DNA from: Cylindrotheca closterium
Taxonomy: Eukaryota; Bacillariophyta; Bacillariophyceae; Bacillariales; Bacillariaceae
NCBI GenBank assembly: GCA_933822405.4
Contig: CAKOGP040001847.1
Location: 278,081-342,080, forward strand
Length of the DNA: 64,000 bases
Reading direction: 5' to 3'
The notes beneath the pieces were generated by a model. It was not told where the DNA came from, made no database searches, and was given only the letters and a program-made list of their open reading frames with translations. This document shows positions 12,391 to 21,677 of the stretch, piece after piece. The position numbers and the translations under genes were made by a program. Each line of letters opens with the position of its first letter. Within the stretch, counting starts at the first letter, position 1.

Positions 12391-14382
12391 TTACAAATTA
12401 GTGCACACAGGATTCCCCAGTTCTCTACAAGTCTTTCCCTCTGATTCCACCATTTGATTGCAAAAACCCCCGACATCGCCATCCACACAACTAGGGAGGG
12501 AATTACCAACAAAGTTTTCGGATGGACAACCCGGTCCATCGCAGCAAGTGCAAGCCAAGAATTCCGCATCGGTACAGGAACCTTCCACTTGGCAGAGCAC
12601 TTGAGAGTTGATGAATTGGGCGACTGGTTTGGTGCTGGCGATCTTGTTGCAAGATGTCTCATCGATGCACAAAACATAAGACTGGTCAAACTCAGAGGAC
12701 ATGCATTGCGATGGTCCACATAATACTTGACAATCTCTGACTGTTTTTTGGTTGCATTCGTACTCAGTGGAGAAGCAACTGATGTCCACATTGGTGCTGG
12801 GTTCGTTTCCCGTCAGCAAGGTACAAAAGTCAAATCTTGGAATGGTGGGTGAGTCGGAAGGAACGGACGAAGGGAACGCCGATGGCGAAGGAGATGGATC
12901 CGGAGCAAAACAAGTGCACTCGGGTGGGCTGGGAAGAGGAACGGGGGACGATGGCACATCGTCTGGGTTCTCAAGTTTGAGTACATCCAATTCGGCCTTG
13001 GTGATTTGGGAGAGCCCGGTCATTTGGAATCGAATGGTTCCATCTTGTTGGTAGTAGACCGAAAAGGCATCGGGAAGGGAAGAAATGGTAGGCTGGTAGT
13101 ACTCTTGAGTCTTGGAGTGAAACTGTGGATTTTCCCCGCTGATGATACGGTAAGGAACCTTGGCCTTCCAACTCATAATGTCACCGCCGTGAGTACTCAT
13201 CCCCATGTCCAAGCTATTCCAAGATCCTGGAGATGACGGTTGATTCTCCACGTCGTAATATTGCATGCCCACGTACGGCACGGGAGCATAGAATTCGGCC
13301 TGTTCAAAGGCAGCCGGCATGTTGGGCACTCTGGAACGATCCACAACTGAAGATGGCAAAATGTAGAACTCCTTGGCGTGATCGGATGTCTGTGTGAACT
13401 CACAAGCTCGGACAATGCCAGGCATTTGAACGTTACTCTGCTCTTTGCAAGCGAGGTAGACCACTCGATCTTCCGGTCTGACCCTGAAAAATGAAATATC
13501 ATAGTGTGGATGCGCATAATTACGTGGATAGGCCCCACATGGATGCCAATCTAGACTGATGTGCTGAAAACCGGTGGAATTCCAAATATAATCGGGAAGA
13601 CGCTTAAAAAACTTGCGGGGTTCTCGAAAGTCACGTCCATCAAGGTCGTGGATTTTGGTGCTTTCAAAAGTTTGACAACTTCCCTCGTAGTTGTCCGGTC
13701 CCATGGGTAGGTTTTCGTTGTGTTGGAATTCCAATACAAATTCATAGACACCTTGTTCATTGACAGTGAAGGAGTGTTGAGCACCAAATTGTGCCAAAGC
13801 GTTCACATCGTCGCCGTCATCTTCCTCGCCCAAAACTGACAATAATTCGGAATCCGCAGAAGGTTGAGAAGAGGAAGTCGGAGAGGAAGTAGTAGGATTG
13901 GTGGAGGGAATCTCAGAAGGCTTGTACGTAATTGTTGGGCGGGGTGAACCAGTTGGTCGAGTGTCAATGGTGGGCGGAAACGTCGGTGGATTGACTGGAT
14001 TAAAGGACGGACTTTGCGATGCACTTGGAGCAAAGGTGGATCCAATATCCGCTTCGTTTTGATCTTTGAGAACCAAAACGATTCCAGCAATCAAAGCCCC
14101 AATTATCAAACAACAACAACAAAGAAGACAGATTCCAAACAATATCTTGCGACAGCGATCTCGGTCAGGATTGCGGTACTTGACGGAGTTTGACTTTCGA
14201 GTGGCGTAAATGCTGTAGTCGACTTCGTTTTCCTCTCCACGGACTCCTGTTCGTCCAGTGTAATCGTAGTCGGGTTCATCATAATAGTAGTCGGGTTGAG
14301 GTTCAGGAGGTTCCTCGTAAGCTACCAGACTCGTCGCCTCGGGCTGGGAGTTGTAAGGTGGCTGTCCTTGTTGGTGTGCCAT
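12391..14382 (-). CDS. Membrane-anchored cell-surface protein with Ser/Thr/Pro-rich stalks
   Basis: Single exon, 663 aa from the ATG at 14382 (MAHQQGQ). The first 75 residues are cytosolic and rich in Tyr, Asp, Glu and Pro. A Cys-rich transmembrane segment lies at about residues 80-105. It is followed by a Ser/Thr/Pro stalk (about 113-173) that is likely O-glycosylated. A folded ectodomain follows with the signature DWHPCGAYPRNYAHPHYDI (His- and Cys-containing, perhaps metal-binding). This resembles bacterial and diatom ectodomain proteins of the DUF5602/TTHB210 type; that assignment is tentative. A second Pro/Ser stalk (about residues 490-530) leads to a Cys-rich tail. The layout suggests a plasma-membrane or cell-wall associated protein. 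The biochemical role is unknown. Confidence 0.6.
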   Translation of the reverse strand: MAHQQGQPPYNSQPEATSLVAYEEPPEPQPDYYYDEPDYDYTGRTGVRGEENEVDYSIYATRKSNSVKYRNPDRDRCRKILFGICLLCCCCLIIGALIAGIVLVLKDQNEADIGSTFAPSASQSPSFNPVNPPTFPPTIDTRPTGSPRPTITYKPSEIPSTNPTTSSPTSSSQPSADSELLSVLGEEDDGDDVNALAQFGAQHSFTVNEQGVYEFVLEFQHNENLPMGPDNYEGSCQTFESTKIHDLDGRDFREPRKFFKRLPDYIWNSTGFQHISLDWHPCGAYPRNYAHPHYDISFFRVRPEDRVVYLACKEQSNVQMPGIVRACEFTQTSDHAKEFYILPSSVVDRSRVPNMPAAFEQAEFYAPVPYVGMQYYDVENQPSSPGSWNSLDMGMSTHGGDIMSWKAKVPYRIISGENPQFHSKTQEYYQPTISSLPDAFSVYYQQDGTIRFQMTGLSQITKAELDVLKLENPDDVPSSPVPLPSPPECTCFAPDPSPSPSAFPSSVPSDSPTIPRFDFCTLLTGNEPSTNVDISCFSTEYECNQKTVRDCQVLCGPSQCMSSEFDQSYVLCIDETSCNKIASTKPVAQFINSQVLCQVEGSCTDAEFLACTCCDGPGCPSENFVGNSLPSCVDGDVGGFCNQMVESEGKTCRELGNPVCTNL

Positions 14383-14493
14383 TGTATTTGGTTTCTTGAG
14401 TTGTACCGATAAGCAAGAGAAGACGAGAAACGAACACAATACAGAAGGTTTGGACTACTCGGAGGTACTCGTACCAGGTACCTATCGATGCAG

Positions 14494-14540
14494 GAACACG
14501 CGAGGAGTTGGTGTTTTTGGCGTGTTTTGCCCGCGTTGAA
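14494..14540 (+). repeat. Left terminal inverted repeat of the transposon
   Basis: 47-bp arm starting GAACACGCGAGGAGTTGGTG. It pairs with 19602-19648 with about five mismatches, and the pairing stops at CGTTGAA on both sides. Confidence 0.85.
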
Positions 14541-14626
14541 TATTTAGAAGAAATTGAACTATACAGAAATAGTTTTTATGGTCGTTCTAAATTAAATAGA
14601 GGCCGAATATTGGAGAGGAGCAAAAA

Positions 14627-14750
14627 CCCGGATGTGCGTCCTTGATTTGACAACGCAAAATGTGTTGCGTCTTTGATTTGCGTCCTTGAACCCGGATGTG
14701 CGTCCTTGAACCCGGATGTGCGTCCTTGAACCCGGATGTGCGTCCTTGAA
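14627..14750 (+). repeat. Subterminal 20-bp direct repeats, left end
   Basis: Three perfect copies of cccggatgtgcgtccttgaa at 14691-14750, preceded by degenerate copies from 14627. They lie about 180 bp upstream of accessory gene A and may be transposase-binding or promoter sites. Confidence 0.8.
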
Positions 14751-14925
14751 CTGAAAGTGGGTGCAGCGAGGTGAAGAGATTGAACATCCAACGCGCAAGC
14801 CTTGCCACAAAAATCGCTGAAATCCGTTTGTGACACTTTTCGGTTTTCAAGTCTGGCAAAATGATTTCTTAGCGATATTTTCTCGACGAGTGTACCTATG
14901 ATCTTTGGAGTAAAAAATTCCAATC

Positions 14926-15989
14926 ATGCCTGAGAAACACGGAAAGTCGTCTGAAGTCTACAAAGAACTCCTACATGACTTCATGAACTTCAAGCAAACG
15001 GGTTGGAAACCTTTCGGACCAAACATTGGGGGCGTGGAGCATATGAAGTCAAAAACAATGTATGAGAAAAAAATGGCCTCAAGACATGCTTTCCGAAGCC
15101 TGGCAAAAAAAGTTGCAGCCGATGCAGTTGGCTTATTGCCAAGTAGTTTCATTGAGGACGAAGGAGCACAAGAAGATAGTGATGATGATGATGATGATGA
15201 TGAAGGGGAAAACAAAGCGGCTCGTTCGTCCTCCGCCAATGCTGCAAGTACCTCCCGCAAGACAAGTAGTAGCAAACCGATTGATCTTACTTGTCAAGCT
15301 GCTAAAGAGGATGTCGATGGTCGTATTCTTGGATTTGAAGTCGGGCAAATGAGACAACATTATCTCTTGCAGTATCCAACCGGAAACAAATTGGGGGTTG
15401 TCTGCTGTCTAGACGGAGACGTTGAAGATAGGACATCCAACCAGTTCAAGCTTTCAAATGACGCATGAGACGAGTTCCAAAGGAATGCAGCAGCGCCAAC
15501 ATATTGCTCAAGGGGGCCGATGAGGATGATCGAGAGGGAGTGATGGCTGGGTTTGGTTCCAGTGACATTGATGTCATCGTTCTGGAATCTGCAATTAAAA
15601 AACGGATGGAAAATTGCAAACGGGACAAGGATGGTCAGATTTGGGAACACAGGGATGTGATTGATCTCCCTTTTGCCTGCATGCCAACCATGGTTAGCAA
15701 AGAGGGTAAGCCAATGAAGACTTTCAAGGTAAGAAAGAACACGAACGGATTTCGCTGGGCTTCCTTTTGGCTTGTGGGAAAGCATGCTGCGAAGGCTGCA
15801 GGCGCCAGTGAAAGTAGAAGGTTTGGAGGAACTCGAGTTTTCTCTCCTACTGCAGATGACGAATCCCTTTATTCGTATCAAACAGTACGCTCGAACGATG
15901 TTCCTATGAAACATGTGCAAGTTGAAAAGAAGACCACCAAGAAGAAGACAGCGACCACAAAGCACACCATGCGAAGCAAGAAGAACTAA
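14926..15989 (+). CDS. Transposon accessory protein A (unknown function, frameshifted)
   Basis: Two overlapping frames, 14926-15468 and 15465-15989, encode one protein if a single base is missing near 15466 (…KLSNDA then MRRVPKE). The N-terminal part has a basic region, an acidic run (seven Asp, from GAT repeats at about 15180) and a Ser-rich stretch. The C-terminal core contains VIVLESAIKKRM, then KDGQIWEHRDVIDLPFAC, then NGFRWASFWLV. The same three blocks occur in the same order in accessory protein B at the other end of the element (IILGNAIKKRL, KDGFLWIPMEIINLPFCC, KGFRWGYFWLV). The tail is Lys/Thr-rich (KKTTKKKTATTKHTMRSKK) and looks like a nuclear-targeting or DNA-contacting segment. I do not recognise the domain. 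Within the transposon it probably helps DNA binding or nuclear import, by analogy with the Myb-like partner of Harbinger transposases; this is inference. Confidence 0.6.
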
Positions 15990-16265
15990 TGAAAACATTC
16001 AGAAATGAGCATGAAGATATAGAAGTCAATAGTTGAAAATTACACACACAGCAACTGAACTCTTCTCCGTCTATGAAACATAAGAATTGATGCAACTGTG
16101 ATGTAATAGGTACACGCACCCCAAAGATACAAAAAAATTTATACCGTAATATTAATAAAATATAATAATATTTTAATACTTGAAGCACATTTTTATAACG
16201 GCTTTTGGAGATTATCGCCAAATATTATTATTCAAGCATCTCGTAATCGCCACAAAAACGAGAAG

Positions 16266-17147
16266 ATGCTGGTATCCAGACTAGCATTTGAAAAGGTAGC
16301 TCGCGAGATGCTCGAGTTGCCAATCGGGAGCAAACAATATTCTCGAGAAAGAGAGAAACGAGTGTTCCGGGCTGCATTTGGTACAAGCTTCGAGGTTTGC
16401 TCCGAATTGTGGTCCAAGCTCGAGCCAAAGAAAAAGATATCGCGTCGAGCACAGCCAAAGCATTTGCTGTGGACGCTGATATACTATAAGGTAAATATTA
16501 GCGAAGAAATGATGATTAAGATCGCTAATTGCAAGTCATGTGACACGTTTCGCGATTGGGTCTCAAAGTTCACAGATGGGATCGCTGATCTGGAAGAAGT
16601 CGTTATAGTTTGGGCGAATCGTTTCAATGACTGGGATGGGAAGTGCATCGCACTGGTCACAGTCGATGGCACAGATGTTTGGATGTGGGAGCCATCGCCA
16701 AGATCAAGGATATGGTGGAGTCATAAGCACAATCGTGCTGCAATGCGATACGAAATTGCACAATGCATTCAGACAGGAGACATTGTGGCCATCAACGGTC
16801 CCTTTCCGGCAAACTTGAGTGACAGGGAAATCTTTGACGCTAATCTTTCCCTCATGCTCATGCCTGGTGAATGCGTCGAGGCAGATAATGGGTACTCCGG
16901 TAGAATTCAGATCAAGACTAATGCTGTAGGAAAGGATAGCATCACCAGGAAACAAAAATCGGTGGCTAGGGGACGACATGAAAATGTCAACAGGCGCTTG
17001 AAAATTTTCAAAGTAATGGAAAGATGGGAAAGCACAAATACCGAGAAACATGGAAAGATAGCTCGTGCTGTGGCCGTCATTGTGCAACTTTCCTTTGAGA
17101 ATGGAGCGAGATTGTACCCGGTTAAATATGAAGTCACCTATGACTAA
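16266..17147 (+). CDS. DDE transposase, PIF/Harbinger or IS5 group (DDE_Tnp_4-like)
   Basis: Single exon, 293 aa. The catalytic triad is visible: D134 in VTVDGTDVWMWEP, D207 in ECVEADNGYSG and E239 in ARGRHENVNRRLKIFKVM. Between the first two Asp lies GPFPANLSDREIF, equivalent to the GPWPGSxHDxRIF segment of Harbinger transposases. The N-terminal 110 residues contain a helix-turn-helix-like part (PKHLLWTLIYYKVNISEEMM to DTFRDWVSKF), as in IS5-type enzymes. The frame is intact with all three acidic residues, so the protein could be active. It lies between the two accessory genes inside matching inverted repeats. The region 15990-16265 upstream is AT-rich and holds no gene that I can see. Confidence 0.85.
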   Translation: MLVSRLAFEKVAREMLELPIGSKQYSREREKRVFRAAFGTSFEVCSELWSKLEPKKKISRRAQPKHLLWTLIYYKVNISEEMMIKIANCKSCDTFRDWVSKFTDGIADLEEVVIVWANRFNDWDGKCIALVTVDGTDVWMWEPSPRSRIWWSHKHNRAAMRYEIAQCIQTGDIVAINGPFPANLSDREIFDANLSLMLMPGECVEADNGYSGRIQIKTNAVGKDSITRKQKSVARGRHENVNRRLKIFKVMERWESTNTEKHGKIARAVAVIVQLSFENGARLYPVKYEVTYD

Positions 17148-17292
17148 ACAGCGAATAATAACCCTTTGATAGTATACTCTTGCGTGAACTGTTGGCTTGG
17201 ACTACATATACATACCTGTACAATACTAGGAGAAAGAAGAAATATATCGTAAACAAATTGATCCAAATATATAAAGAACTGTAAATCTAGTA

Positions 17293-19218
17293 CTAATTGT
17301 TGCCTTCCTGTTCTTGTGCAGGATTTGCTTCGATGTATTGGTCCACTTCATTCGATGCCGACCGTTTGGCTTTCAAAATTCGTCTCATTGATTTCCGTGT
17401 TGCTTTCGGATCTACGACTCTCATCCGCTTTGCTGGACGTTCTGCATCCACAGAAACATATGAATCAATTGACAGGCGACTTTTCTGTCCGCTGCGGCGG
17501 GGCGCAATTGCTGATTGATATTCATCCCTTTGTTCTGATTCTCTCTCTTTTGCTTGGTCTGCTTCTGTGCGTAACTCTTCCTTTTCCAAGTGAGCTTCTT
17601 TATGGAGTCGTTGTTTTTCTTCTGCTGTGGCCTTCTCAAAACGTTGTCGAGCTTCTTCTTGGAGCCGTTGTTTTTCTTCTGCTGCGGCCTTCTCAAAACG
17701 TCGCCGAGCATCTTCTTCGAGTCGCTGTTTTTCCTCTGCTGCGACCTGCTCAAGGTGTTGACGAGCTTCTTCATGGATTCGCTGTTTTTCCAGTGCTGCC
17801 TCCTTCTCAAAACGCTGACGAGCTTCGCTTTGGATTCGTTGCTTTTCCTCTTCTGCCGCCTGCTGAAAACGTTCTTTTTCGGCTGCTGCGGCTCTCGTAG
17901 CTCTTTCGTCGGCCTCCTTGACGGCCTTCTGAGCATCTTCTTTGGTCTTTCGAGCCGCCTCTTTTGCAGTTTTTGCCTTTTCGTTGGCAGTCTTGGCTCT
18001 ATCTTCTGCCATATGCTGGGCATCCAATGCGGCCTTTCTCTTCTGTTCTGCTTTCTCCCTGAGATCTATTTCTTTACTCCACATGCCTCTCATCACACTC
18101 AAGTCACTACGACCTTCTTCAGCTGGAGAATTGCTGCCTTTTGTTGATTGTTCACAATCCATCATGACACTTTCGTCGACACTTTCGTCGCCATCCTTGT
18201 CCATCTGTTCTTCCTCAGCGCATGCTTCTGTAGCCTCCGAAATGTCATCGGCATCATAATTGCCAGTCAGGCAATGTGATGCCTCATCATTGTCGTCTTC
18301 TTCTTCATCATGACAAGTAAAGACCAACTTCTTTGCTGACTCAGGATTACAACCCTCGCGAACAAGCCAAAAATAACCCCATCTAAATCCCTTTTCATTG
18401 CCTTGAGCAAGATAAGAGTCGATTGACTGACCACTTTTGTCGAAAAGCATGGGTTCGCAACAGAATGGGAGATTGATGATCTCCATTGGGATCCACAAAA
18501 AGCCATCTTTGCTCGGTTTGGGCGAGTCCTTCAACCGTTTCTTTATTGCGTTCCCAAGGATTATTGTATCCGCATCGGCAATTGTCGAGCCCAAAGCCCC
18601 AATAAGCTTTTGTTCGTCTGTCCACACAGAAGGAGTGCGGGTCCAATGAACAATCTTGTCTCCTGCCGGAGAAAAATCAAAGGCGTTTGCTTCCTCTGCC
18701 TTCACGTCTCCGAATAACTCAACCACAACTAGCACACGATCGCCACATGGGTATGCCTCAACGAACGTGTCAGTAAGTTTTTGTGTGGGTTGCTCAAAGA
18801 CAAGACCTTGCATCATCTCTTCCAGCGTATCTGTGGCCTTCTCGTCAGCCCCACCCTTCTCTTTTGTTTTCTTTTCTTCTTCTTTCCTTTTCTTTTTCGA
18901 TTCCTTTGCAGCTCTCTTTGCGCTGGCTTCCTCGGATTTCCTCAGATGAGACCTGACATTTCTTGCCACATTTTCAACGTTTGCCAAGAATACAGGGAAG
19001 CTGAATGCCTTATACTCCTTGCGCGATTCCCAGAAGTCCCTTGACTCATAGGTGACAGGATCATAACAAATCACTTTTGTAATCCTAAAGTCATGCATGT
19101 CCTTGACCATCATGCGCTGGATCTCGGAAGTTAGATCAGTTGGGAGCTCTTGTCCTTTTGTCATGATGCTTTTTTCTCTTCGTCTTCTGAAGTTTTGTGA
19201 TCGATTGGAGAATTGCAT
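17293..19218 (-). CDS. Transposon accessory protein B: shared core plus long coiled coil
   Basis: Single exon, 641 aa from 19218; the second Met at 19164 (MTKGQELPTD) is an alternative start. Order of parts: a charged N-terminal region with a Lys/Glu run (about residues 95-125); the core shared with accessory A (AIKKRL, DGFLWIPMEIINLPFCC, KGFRWGYFWLV); an acidic linker; then a coiled coil. The coil contains about five copies of a 19-20 residue unit of the form AAEEKQRLxEEARxRFEK (about residues 447-546). The C-terminus is basic (PAKRMR and KATRKSMRRILKAKR), a likely nuclear localisation signal. The coil suggests oligomerisation. The gene converges on the transposase and ends at the element's centre. 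Function is unknown. Confidence 0.7.
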   Translation of the reverse strand: MQFSNRSQNFRRRREKSIMTKGQELPTDLTSEIQRMMVKDMHDFRITKVICYDPVTYESRDFWESRKEYKAFSFPVFLANVENVARNVRSHLRKSEEASAKRAAKESKKKRKEEEKKTKEKGGADEKATDTLEEMMQGLVFEQPTQKLTDTFVEAYPCGDRVLVVVELFGDVKAEEANAFDFSPAGDKIVHWTRTPSVWTDEQKLIGALGSTIADADTIILGNAIKKRLKDSPKPSKDGFLWIPMEIINLPFCCEPMLFDKSGQSIDSYLAQGNEKGFRWGYFWLVREGCNPESAKKLVFTCHDEEEDDNDEASHCLTGNYDADDISEATEACAEEEQMDKDGDESVDESVMMDCEQSTKGSNSPAEEGRSDLSVMRGMWSKEIDLREKAEQKRKAALDAQHMAEDRAKTANEKAKTAKEAARKTKEDAQKAVKEADERATRAAAAEKERFQQAAEEEKQRIQSEARQRFEKEAALEKQRIHEEARQHLEQVAAEEKQRLEEDARRRFEKAAAEEKQRLQEEARQRFEKATAEEKQRLHKEAHLEKEELRTEADQAKERESEQRDEYQSAIAPRRSGQKSRLSIDSYVSVDAERPAKRMRVVDPKATRKSMRRILKAKRSASNEVDQYIEANPAQEQEGNN

Positions 19219-19380
19219 CCAATGCGTCCAGTCGTGTCCAATTGTTGATTTTGACTGGAGTGACCACCGATTTCAGCGATGCAGAATGATGTGTCGAGTC
19301 CTGGAAGTACCCCTTGAGGGGGATGCTGAGTTTTTGATGCGTCCTTGAACCCGGATATGCGTCTTTGAATGTTGAATGAA

Positions 19381-19500
19381 CCCGGATGTGCGTGCTTGAA
19401 CCCGGATGTGCGTGCTTGAACCCGGATGTGCGTGCTTGAACCCGGATGTGCGTCTTTGAAATCCCGATTTGCGTGCTTGAACCCGGATGTGCGTCTTTGA
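19381..19500 (+). repeat. Subterminal 20-bp direct repeats, right end
   Basis: Four tandem copies of cccggatgtgcgt(g/c)(c/t)ttgaa at 19381-19460, then a degenerate copy and another copy ending at 19500; a partial copy sits at 19337-19370. They have the same orientation as the left block, so they are not part of the inverted repeat. They lie upstream of accessory gene B. Confidence 0.8.
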
Positions 19501-19601
19501 AATGAAATCAGCATTTTTCGCGTCTCCGAAGTGATCGGGTATTTTATCGGAGAAAAGTTGGTGTCTGCATGTCACACCGACATCAATTGTTTTTCCAAAG
19601 T

Positions 19602-19648
19602 TTCAACGCACGCAAAAAACGCGAAAAACACTAACTCCTCGCGTGTTC
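19602..19648 (-). repeat. Right terminal inverted repeat of the transposon
   Basis: Reverse complement starts GAACACGCGAGGAGTTAGTG and pairs with 14494-14540. Confidence 0.85.
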
Positions 19649-19651
19649 CAG

Positions 19652-20137
19652 TAGGTGCTTAGATTTTTTGCATGTTGGGGATGACTGTGACTTTCGTACC
19701 GTGCGACATATTTTTGTCGCATCAGTGTCTCACTAAGACCAACAAACATAGTACGACCAGGCTAGCTGCGCCAGGTATTGTACCAGGTACTGTGCCTTGT
19801 ACCGCCGTTGGGATCTAAAGAAAATGATGCTCTACAGTATGCTCAGCTCAAGTTACTCGGATGCTCATCTCACTACAAAAGTCGATTCTGTTGTAACCCT
19901 TGAGTGGGCTACCGAATTCCTTTACCTCCAGACCTTCCATGCACCATGCCCATCCTGTCTGCTCTGTTTGTGAACCCTTAAAGGGGGGTAGAATAATGAA
20001 TTGTCTCTGATCTGATACTAAGCCACTGTCCATTGTCCATAGTATCGTTCAGGCATCCATGTTGATCATCATGATGCGGACAAAATCGCAACAACTTGTC
20101 ACCCTCCCACACCACGATGAATGATTGACTGAATCAA
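19652..20137. other. Intergenic, no gene seen
   Basis: Flank of the transposon. It contains GTAC-rich motifs (taccaggtac at about 19790) and the 3' side of the HAD-like gene. No coding signal is convincing. Confidence 0.5.
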
Positions 20138-21190
20138 TCATTGACTCACTCCACAAGCAGCCAGAAATTTTGGATCATTCATTCCATCTTCTAGTACCAC
20201 GGGCTCCCATTTCCCAGGGATAGTCTCTCCTGCCTGCCCTCTTAATTCTTCTGCCGAGTAGGACCCAGTCGCTACGGCAACCATACCAACGCAAAGATTC
20301 TCCTCACCTCCTTCCAGTGTTTCGCTAAATGCCTTGGCAGCCAATACGTCAGCTGGAGCATCTCCCACGTGTACAACTCTTTCCAATTGTTTTATTGGTT
20401 CATCCTTGAGCAAATATCGGCATCTTTCGGTTGCAATAGCAATCTGCTCTCCTCTGTCCAAGTGATTTCGCGCAATATCGTCAATATTCCCGCTACAGAA
20501 GTCGGATCCAAAGCCACCCAAAAATGCAATATTTTCGGTACCAGGCCACGTTTTTTGCATTGGACTGGGGGGGCTTAGGGCTTGTGTATCCCAAACTCCA
20601 ACGGCCCTCATCTTTAGGCGGGCAATCCCCTCCACATTTCCAGTTACCAGCCCGCACATGACCTTATCGTTCATTTGGGATAGTGTCTTCAACTGATCGA
20701 GCACTCCTGGAAGCGGGGAAATGAGGTTGGCGACTTCTTTGTCGGAGCAAGCAGACATGTACTCAAACATGCATTGGAAGATTTGGTCCAGTTTCGGATA
20801 GGATACATCCGTGTCTATTCCAAGCGTTGCCTTGGCCAATCGAAGAGATATCAAACCATCCGTGCTACCATGATACAAATCTTAAAGCATCGTCAGCACC
20901 AATAACCACAGTATGAGCAAGAGCAAAAGCAAAAGGCCGGTGAAGTACATCGTCAAGTCCAATATTTACTTACTGCCTGGCAAGGCTTTCGCTACGGGCA
21001 TCACCGATTTCCCATCGCCCAATATGGTGCCAACTGCATGGGAGAAAGCTTTGGCATGCGCCGATTCTGCTGCTGCCTGACCTGATCCTTTCACCAAAGT
21101 GCCATCCACATCAAACGTGATCAAGGTAAACGCGTTTGTTTGGACTGATACTAGCAGAAGGCCAATAGTAAACAACCACTGGACGTTCAT
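20138..21190 (-). CDS. Secreted or ER-targeted HAD-superfamily hydrolase
   Basis: Exons 21190-20974 and 20880-20138 join in frame (319 aa). The first true Met is at 21190. Residues 1-20 form a signal peptide (MNVQWLFTIGLLLVSVQTNA), followed at once by HAD motif I, TLITFDVDGTLV, with the nucleophile Asp and the Asp two residues on. The rest has a helical cap and a late HAD motif, RVVHVGDAPADVLAAKA, equivalent to HxGDxxxDxxAA of phosphoglycolate-phosphatase-like enzymes. MCGLVTGNVE is HAD motif II-like. Substrate is unknown. The residue after the predicted cleavage site is Phe, as in diatom plastid targeting, but there is no room for a transit peptide before the catalytic motif, so plastid import is doubtful. 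Confidence 0.78.
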
Positions 21191-21520
21191 AATGATACTA
21201 ACTTTCCGATCCACCGTACGTCACTACACGGTCAGTTATCTTACCCTTTTTTGCCCGAAAACAGGGACGGTCCTTTTCATGTCCTTAAAATTGGCTAAAA
21301 ATATAATTTTTTGGTCATGCAAAAAACGTTCTCTCATAAGTGAACATTTGGAAAAATTAACATTTATGGAGCTTCTGACCCCCATCTCTTCCATTCTCCG
21401 AAACTCTCACAAAAATTGCGCGAAATTTATTTTCGTCCAATCACAAATCATACTCCTATTCTTCACTTCACGTCATCGCAATGAACGCGCAAATACAGTA
21501 CTGGAATGCCGTGGAAAGAA

Positions 21521-21593
21521 GTTTCGGAAACTCCCCTCTATCGAACTCAAGTTCCTCGCTAGTCTGACTTCCATAGAGGGGGGTTTCCGAAAC
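21521..21593. repeat. Perfect-length inverted repeat (hairpin), 21-nt arms
   Basis: Arms 21521-21541 (GTTTCGGAAACTCCCCTCTA plus T) and 21573-21593 pair at 20 of 21 positions around a 31-nt loop. It could be a structured RNA, a miniature transposable element or a cruciform site. Confidence 0.65.
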
Positions 21594-21677
21594 TTTTCAA
21601 CTGCCAACAAAACCCATCTCATGCTCTGCCGCTGCTGCTGTTGGTCTTCTCCGAAACAGTCCAATTGACCACCAACC

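Larger units (their letters stand above)
14494..19648. mobile_element. 5.2-kb DNA transposon, Harbinger/IS5-like, with two accessory genes
   Basis: Terminal inverted repeats at 14494-14540 and 19602-19648 match at about 42 of 47 positions, both starting GAACACGCGAGGAGTT when read inward. The flanks are CAG at 14491-14493 and CAG at 19649-19651, a possible 3-bp target duplication. Inside are a DDE transposase (16266-17147, +) and two convergent accessory genes (14926-15989, +, and 17293-19218, -). Blocks of 20-bp direct repeats lie near each end. PIF/Harbinger elements have 3-bp duplications and usually a second, Myb-like gene; here the second gene is replaced by two paralogous unknown genes. 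Confidence 0.85.

Noticed and set aside
17297..18259. Several plus-strand open frames opposite accessory gene B
   Set aside because: They mirror the coiled-coil repeats of the minus-strand gene; composition is that of an antisense shadow.
20966..21190. Plastid targeting of the HAD-like protein from the Phe after the signal peptide
   Set aside because: The catalytic motif follows the cleavage site within a few residues, leaving no transit peptide.
21099..21668. 189-aa plus-strand open frame
   Set aside because: Overlaps the start of the HAD-like gene in antisense and passes through the hairpin; no coding pattern.
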